From IMG/VR virus record IMGVR_UViG_3300048126_000041, positions 1 to 27,698 of that record: 27,698 bases of DNA, one strand, 5' to 3'. Below, piece after piece: positions 25,065 through 27,698 of this stretch. The DNA is from a virus. The stretch's first letter is position 1. Each line of letters opens with the position of its first letter. The notes under the pieces are model-generated. The model did not search any database, was not told the origin of the DNA, and saw only the letters and a list, made by a program, of their open reading frames with translations. Both the position numbers and the translations under genes were made by a program.

Positions 25065-25553
25065 TTAGTACTTCTTTTTCTGAGTACCTGGGTTTGACGC
25101 TCCACAAGCAACGTAACCACCTTTTCCATAACCCATTCTCTTAGCTACTGCAGGTGCAGCTTTCTTAAGAGCCTTAATACCTTTATTCATTTTCTTTTTA
25201 GCCACACCACCATGATTATAACCAGACTTCTTCATGTCTGAGTCTTTCATCATCTTGCCGTCTGGCATCCTATGATAACCCTTCTTCATAACTACTCCTC
25301 CTTCGTTAGCTCTAAACTTAGCAGTCTTTTCTGCTATCTTACTTGGTTGTTTAACGAACTGTTTACCAGACGCTTTACCTTTACGTTTAGCAGCAGATGT
25401 TGCTGCGTATTCTTGACTTGTTAAGGCATCTCTGGCTGCTTTAGGTAAGTACCTTTCACCAGTAGCTTTCTTGCCTTGAGTAGATGGTTTACCTGACTTA
25501 GTACCCCACTTTTCTTTAGTCCATTTATTAAGTGATTTCTGAGGAGCCTTCAT
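25065..25553 (-). CDS. DUF5872-like basic protein with C-terminal CGASNPGT tag (162 aa)
   Basis: Residues 7-81 (KSLNKWTKEKWGTKSGKPS, then KKATGERYLPKAARDAL, EYAATSAAKRKGKASGKQF) match the pattern I know as DUF5872, a small Lys-rich domain of unknown function seen in phages and giant viruses. A Gly/Lys/Met-rich linker follows, containing MMKDSDM. The C-terminus KGGYVACGASNPGT (144-157) is identical to the end of the HNH protein at 26681-27007. The pI must be very high. A GGAGG ribosome site precedes the ATG, which overlaps the upstream stop (ATGA). A nucleic-acid-binding or DNA-condensing role is plausible but unproven. Confidence 0.7.
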   Translation of the reverse strand: MKAPQKSLNKWTKEKWGTKSGKPSTQGKKATGERYLPKAARDALTSQEYAATSAAKRKGKASGKQFVKQPSKIAEKTAKFRANEGGVVMKKGYHRMPDGKMMKDSDMKKSGYNHGGVAKKKMNKGIKALKKAAPAVAKRMGYGKGGYVACGASNPGTQKKKY

Positions 25554-25741
25554 TTCTTATAACCTCCACCTGCAGCTTTATATTGCTTAGCAAGCATTTG
25601 TGCTTTACGAGCTGACCATTGACCTGCTGCTCCACCTTTGCTTCCTGCTTTGATTTTAGCAAACAGTCTTTTGCGCATTGTAGGTTTTGTATAGTTACCA
25701 GACGCATTAACTTTACTTTTAGTTTTCTTTTTAGCTGGCAT
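25550..25741 (-). CDS. Small Lys-rich conserved protein (63 aa)
   Basis: A basic protein with a patterned sequence (KSKVNASGNYTKPTMRKRLF; GQWSARKAQMLAKQYKAAGGGYKK). The GNYTKP...GQWSARKAQ pattern recurs, to my recollection, in small proteins of marine phages and large eukaryotic viruses, without known function. It is coupled to the next gene by ATGA overlap and starts 2 bases from the previous stop. The charge suggests DNA binding. Confidence 0.7.
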   Translation of the reverse strand: MPAKKKTKSKVNASGNYTKPTMRKRLFAKIKAGSKGGAAGQWSARKAQMLAKQYKAAGGGYKK

Positions 25742-25742
25742 A

Positions 25743-26033
25743 TTACCACTTTACCTTATCAGCCCAGTAGGCAGCACTCATCTTACCTTTAGCAATGTTT
25801 TTTCTATGTCTAGCTTTGAATGATGCTCTTTTCTTTTTCATCTTTTCAGATTCACCTGCTTTAGGTTTACCTGCGGTACTAGCCCCTTGTTCCCCAAAAC
25901 GTATAGTCTTAATTTTGTCACCTTCTTTAGCAACAACAATATGGGACTTAGTAGGGTGGTTAGGGGTTCTCTTAGGTTTATTAAAGCCCGATACACCTGC
26001 TCTAGCTAGTCTAGGGTCTTTCTTAACTGGCAT
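25743..26033 (-). CDS. Small basic conserved protein (96 aa)
   Basis: Contains SGFNKPKRTPNHPTKSHIVV, a short beta segment with KTIRFGEQG, and SFKARHRKNIAKGKMSAAYW ahead of the final ADKVKW. This FKARH...NIAKGKMSAAYW pattern is a small conserved domain found in many unrelated phages, function unknown. Strong positive charge and the cluster of three such genes before the terminase suggest DNA-binding virion or packaging-associated proteins. An AAGGAAG ribosome site lies upstream; the start is one base after the previous stop. Confidence 0.75.
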   Translation of the reverse strand: MPVKKDPRLARAGVSGFNKPKRTPNHPTKSHIVVAKEGDKIKTIRFGEQGASTAGKPKAGESEKMKKKRASFKARHRKNIAKGKMSAAYWADKVKW

Positions 26034-26034
26034 A

Positions 26035-26403
26035 CTACTCTTCTTCCTTCTTTGCAGGTAAAATAAACACTGGTTCTACAGTAGATACTTCTACCTTCTC
26101 TGTCTTAACAAACCCTGCCCTGTCCATAAGGTCTTTAGCAGCGGTCATCTTTTCTTTAGCACCTAGCATGTCTACATCACCCATTACCTTGAACATTGTA
26201 TATGCAGCTTTAGTGGATGACTGTGCTATAAACTTACGAGTAAGGTCTGATATTTCGTCTACTAAGGAGGCTGTAACTGATGAAGTAGGGACATTGTCTG
26301 AGTACCCTGCTAGTTTCTTAGCTTTCAAAGGATCACCCTCTGCTTGTTCAAATAGAACAGCTAAGAATAACTCTTGCTTTTCTGTGAGGGCTCTTTTTGT
26401 CAT
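26035..26403 (-). CDS. terS: Terminase small subunit candidate (122 aa)
   Basis: The opening RALTEKQELFLAVLFEQAEG, then DPLKAKKLAGYSD, follows the classical small-terminase pattern (LT-x-KQ-x2-F ... A-x3-AGYS), where the N-terminal helix-turn-helix binds the packaging site. The middle helices (TRKFIAQSSTKAAYTMFKVM; KEKMTAAKDLMDRAGF) fit the oligomerisation core, and the C-terminus ends in PVFILPAKKEEE. I chose ATG 26403, which overlaps the upstream stop as TAATG and is preceded by GGAAAG, over an in-frame TTG at 26421. It would form a ring that recognises phage DNA and regulates the large terminase. Confidence 0.75.
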   Translation of the reverse strand: MTKRALTEKQELFLAVLFEQAEGDPLKAKKLAGYSDNVPTSSVTASLVDEISDLTRKFIAQSSTKAAYTMFKVMGDVDMLGAKEKMTAAKDLMDRAGFVKTEKVEVSTVEPVFILPAKKEEE

Positions 26404-26681
26404 TATTTTACTTCTTTCCAAGCTTCATTGATGTCTAATGTTTCTGGGTCATCGGCAATAAAGTGACCATTATCATCTCTAGCTCTTACATACTTCTTTT
26501 TATTTGGTTTTGTAACCTTTTTAGTAACAGAAACAATATCCATTATTTCTTTAATGCCACATATAAAAGAGCCGTAGGGGTCACACTGACCGACAACGTC
26601 TCCTCTTGAATTAACTACTTGATCTGCTGAGATATCGTATCCGATACTGTTCAAATCATCTTTATACTTACTTAAATCCAT
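26403..26681 (-). CDS. Hypothetical protein (92 aa)
   Basis: A small protein with an N-terminal segment reading like a compact domain (YDISADQVVNSRGDVVGQCD, then PYGSFICGI) and a basic middle (KKVTKPNKKKYVRARDDNG). No family recognised. The start overlaps the HNH stop by one base (TAATG) with AGAGG upstream, and its own stop overlaps the small terminase start in the same way, so it is locked into the packaging-region operon. Confidence 0.65.
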   Translation of the reverse strand: MDLSKYKDDLNSIGYDISADQVVNSRGDVVGQCDPYGSFICGIKEIMDIVSVTKKVTKPNKKKYVRARDDNGHFIADDPETLDINEAWKEVK

Positions 26682-27007
26682 TATTTACCTCTTTTGTGGG
26701 TTCCAGGGTTAGACGCACCACAAGCGACATAGCCGCCTTTGTTATACTTATGAGCCTGTGCCTTACGTGAAAAGCTACGATTAGCCCCTTTAGGCTGCAC
26801 TCTCAAATTCTTAACAGAATTATCGTTAGGGTTACGATTCTTATGGTCAACATCTTTACCATCCCCTTTTTTAACTAGTCCACCTTTTTCTAGCATACGC
26901 CTAGCTCTTTTACGAGAAGCATTAGCAGCTAAGTTAGACTTAGGTGATTTAAGTTGAAGAGCACGTTCTCTTTTATAATCTCTTTTATATCCTGGTGAAC
27001 TTGGCAT
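26681..27007 (-). CDS. HNH endonuclease-like protein with C-terminal CGASNPGT tag (108 aa)
   Basis: The segment DVDHKNRNPNDNSVKNLRVQ followed by PKGANRSF (about residues 53-80) carries the D-H ... N ... N-L-R-V pattern of HNH nucleases. The N-terminal half is basic (YKRDYKRERALQLKSPKSNL, RKRARRMLEKGG). HNH proteins next to terminase genes take part in DNA cleavage during packaging in HK97-type phages, so a packaging role is likely; a homing nuclease is less likely because the gene sits neatly in the operon. The C-terminus KGGYVACGASNPGT (90-103) is identical to that of the DUF5872-like protein. The start overlaps the upstream stop (TGATG) and lacks its own ribosome site. Confidence 0.75.
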   Translation of the reverse strand: MPSSPGYKRDYKRERALQLKSPKSNLAANASRKRARRMLEKGGLVKKGDGKDVDHKNRNPNDNSVKNLRVQPKGANRSFSRKAQAHKYNKGGYVACGASNPGTHKRGK

Positions 27008-27150
27008 CAGTAATCAAACACACATATAGAAGTTAACATTGTACCACTTTTTAATTGAACAGTTGCTGATATAGACGCAGGGTCTAAATTCCAACATCCA
27101 AAGCATTTACCGCAAGGCTTATCCTTGTCATTCCAACAGTAACCTAACAT
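27007..27150 (-). CDS. 47-residue cysteine-rich peptide
   Basis: A short ORF starting at ATG 27150, one base after the holin stop, with AAAGGA 6 bases upstream, and ending in TGA that overlaps the HNH start as TGATG. The N-terminal half has four cysteines in a tight pattern (Cys5, 13, 16, 19; CWNDKDKPCGKCFGCW), suggesting a metal-binding knuckle; a fifth Cys is near the end. CGKCxxC resembles the zinc-binding turn of QueC-type and other zinc proteins, but no homology can be claimed. Ribosome site, exact fit between two genes and motif argue that it is real. Confidence 0.65.
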   Translation of the reverse strand: MLGYCWNDKDKPCGKCFGCWNLDPASISATVQLKSGTMLTSICVFDY

Positions 27151-27567
27151 CTATTTTCCTTTACTTGGGTTTGTCCACTTGTCTACCATCTTCTCACCAG
27201 AACGGCCAACAACGTAGCCTCCAACACCAAGAGTTAGTAGATTCCAGAGTTGATCAGGTAATTCCAGTACGTTATTCATGATCTCTGGGTAAGCGATTGC
27301 TATTATAGGGAATACTAAATAGTTAACAGCTATAATAGCTATAACGATTAACATTAAAAGAGGTCTCCAAGAAGCAGTCAACCAGTTGCCTGACGAAGCT
27401 TCTGCTAGTATTATTTCACCACGAACCTTCTCTATTGAGTCAGCGTGTTCCAATAAGGCTAGCTTTGTTTCTCTCTCTATCTCAGCTCTTTTATCTGAAT
27501 CAGGTATAATTCGTTTTAACACGTCACCCATGATAGGGGTTAAAAGAGGTAATAAAGTACTTATCAT
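27151..27567 (-). CDS. Holin, 3-TM (GTA-type) family (138 aa)
   Basis: An N-terminal hydrophobic segment (STLLPLLTPIMGDVL), a charged helical stretch, then the family-typical WLTASWRPLLMLIVIAIIAV (about residues 62-81). The hydrophobic run continues to about residue 92, and a last segment lies at about 106-121. The C-terminus is basic. The pattern E-x-x-S-G-N-WLTASWRP matches the 3-TM holin family (Pfam GTA_holin_3TM), which opens the inner membrane at lysis. The lysozyme partner is not seen next to it. The weak ribosome site (CGGAAA) and position at the head of the packaging cluster suggest co-expression with late genes. Confidence 0.8.
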   Translation of the reverse strand: MISTLLPLLTPIMGDVLKRIIPDSDKRAEIERETKLALLEHADSIEKVRGEIILAEASSGNWLTASWRPLLMLIVIAIIAVNYLVFPIIAIAYPEIMNNVLELPDQLWNLLTLGVGGYVVGRSGEKMVDKWTNPSKGK

Positions 27568-27579
27568 TTTATTTCCGAA

Positions 27580-27698
27580 CTATAGTTCACAAACATCTTC
27601 GGTTCTTCGATGTTCATAAAATCTATCGTTAGACCTTTTAGTTTCTATTTCATTTAATTTAGTTATCTTTTCAGCATATACTTCTGAAGAGAGTCTTA
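27580..27698 (-). CDS. C-terminal end of an unidentified gene (runs in from right edge)
   Basis: One frame stays open from the right edge to TAG at 27582-27580, giving 38 residues rich in Glu, Lys, Arg and Thr (AEKITKLNEIETKRSNDRFY), probably helical. The other two minus-strand frames stop within 30 bases. It ends 12 bases before the holin start, fitting the same operon. Too little is visible to name it. Confidence 0.5.
   Translation of the reverse strand, partial: RLSSEVYAEKITKLNEIETKRSNDRFYEHRRTEDVCEL

Noticed and set aside
26404-26421. TTG start giving the small terminase six more residues
   Set aside because: The ATG at 26403 has a stop-start overlap (TAATG) and a better spaced ribosome site.
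27577-27588. Perfect 12-base palindrome GAACTATAGTTC before the holin
   Set aside because: Only 6 bp per arm, largely inside the end of a coding frame, and no second copy noticed; likely chance.
1-27698. CRISPR array, insertion sequence or lysogeny genes
   Set aside because: No spaced identical repeats, transposase, integrase or repressor seen on either strand.

Overview
This window is the packaging and virion-structure half of a tailed double-stranded DNA phage, most likely a short-tailed (podovirus-type) marine phage. Essentially every gene is on the minus strand, so the map reads from right to left. The evidence is gene content and order: HNH nuclease, small terminase, large terminase, portal, scaffold, major capsid, adaptor, nozzle-type tail protein, S74 tail fibre, glycine-rich adhesin, then several very large internal or ejection-type proteins. 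No tape-measure, sheath or baseplate genes are seen, and there is no integrase, repressor, tRNA, insertion sequence or CRISPR array. The DNA is AT-rich by eye. Many of the small proteins resemble families I associate with marine phages. The host cannot be named; consensus sigma-70-type promoters point to a proteobacterial-type host RNA polymerase.

Layout in transcription order. 27698-25065: end of an unidentified gene, a 3-TM holin, a 47-residue cysteine-rich peptide, an HNH protein, a hypothetical protein, the small terminase candidate and three small Lys/Gly-rich proteins. Most junctions touch or overlap (TGATG, TAATG, ATGA). 25027-18190: HTH protein, large terminase (149-base overlap with the HTH protein), portal, two conserved hypotheticals and the scaffold. 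17888-9068: major capsid protein, decoration-like protein, an 18-repeat fibre-like protein, a tail-completion-like protein, adaptor, nozzle, S74 tail fibre, polyglycine adhesin and a Cys-rich protein. 8969-1: a HlyC/RTX-type acyltransferase homologue, a 693-residue ejection-type protein with an exact 22-residue repeat, a lysozyme-like protein, a conserved hypothetical, a coiled-coil protein and the first 1080 residues of a giant internal protein that runs off the left edge.

Three near-perfect sigma-70 promoters (TTGACA, 17-base spacer, TATAAN) sit in three gaps (around 25040, 18150 and 9020). They divide the window into a packaging/prohead unit, a capsid/tail unit and an internal-protein unit, so host-type RNA polymerase may transcribe these genes directly. 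A strong 11-bp hairpin follows the capsid gene.

The most unusual items are the phage-borne HlyC-like acyltransferase with its own promoter and a hairpin over its start codon, the two long repeat proteins, and an identical 14-residue C-terminal peptide shared by two otherwise unrelated proteins.
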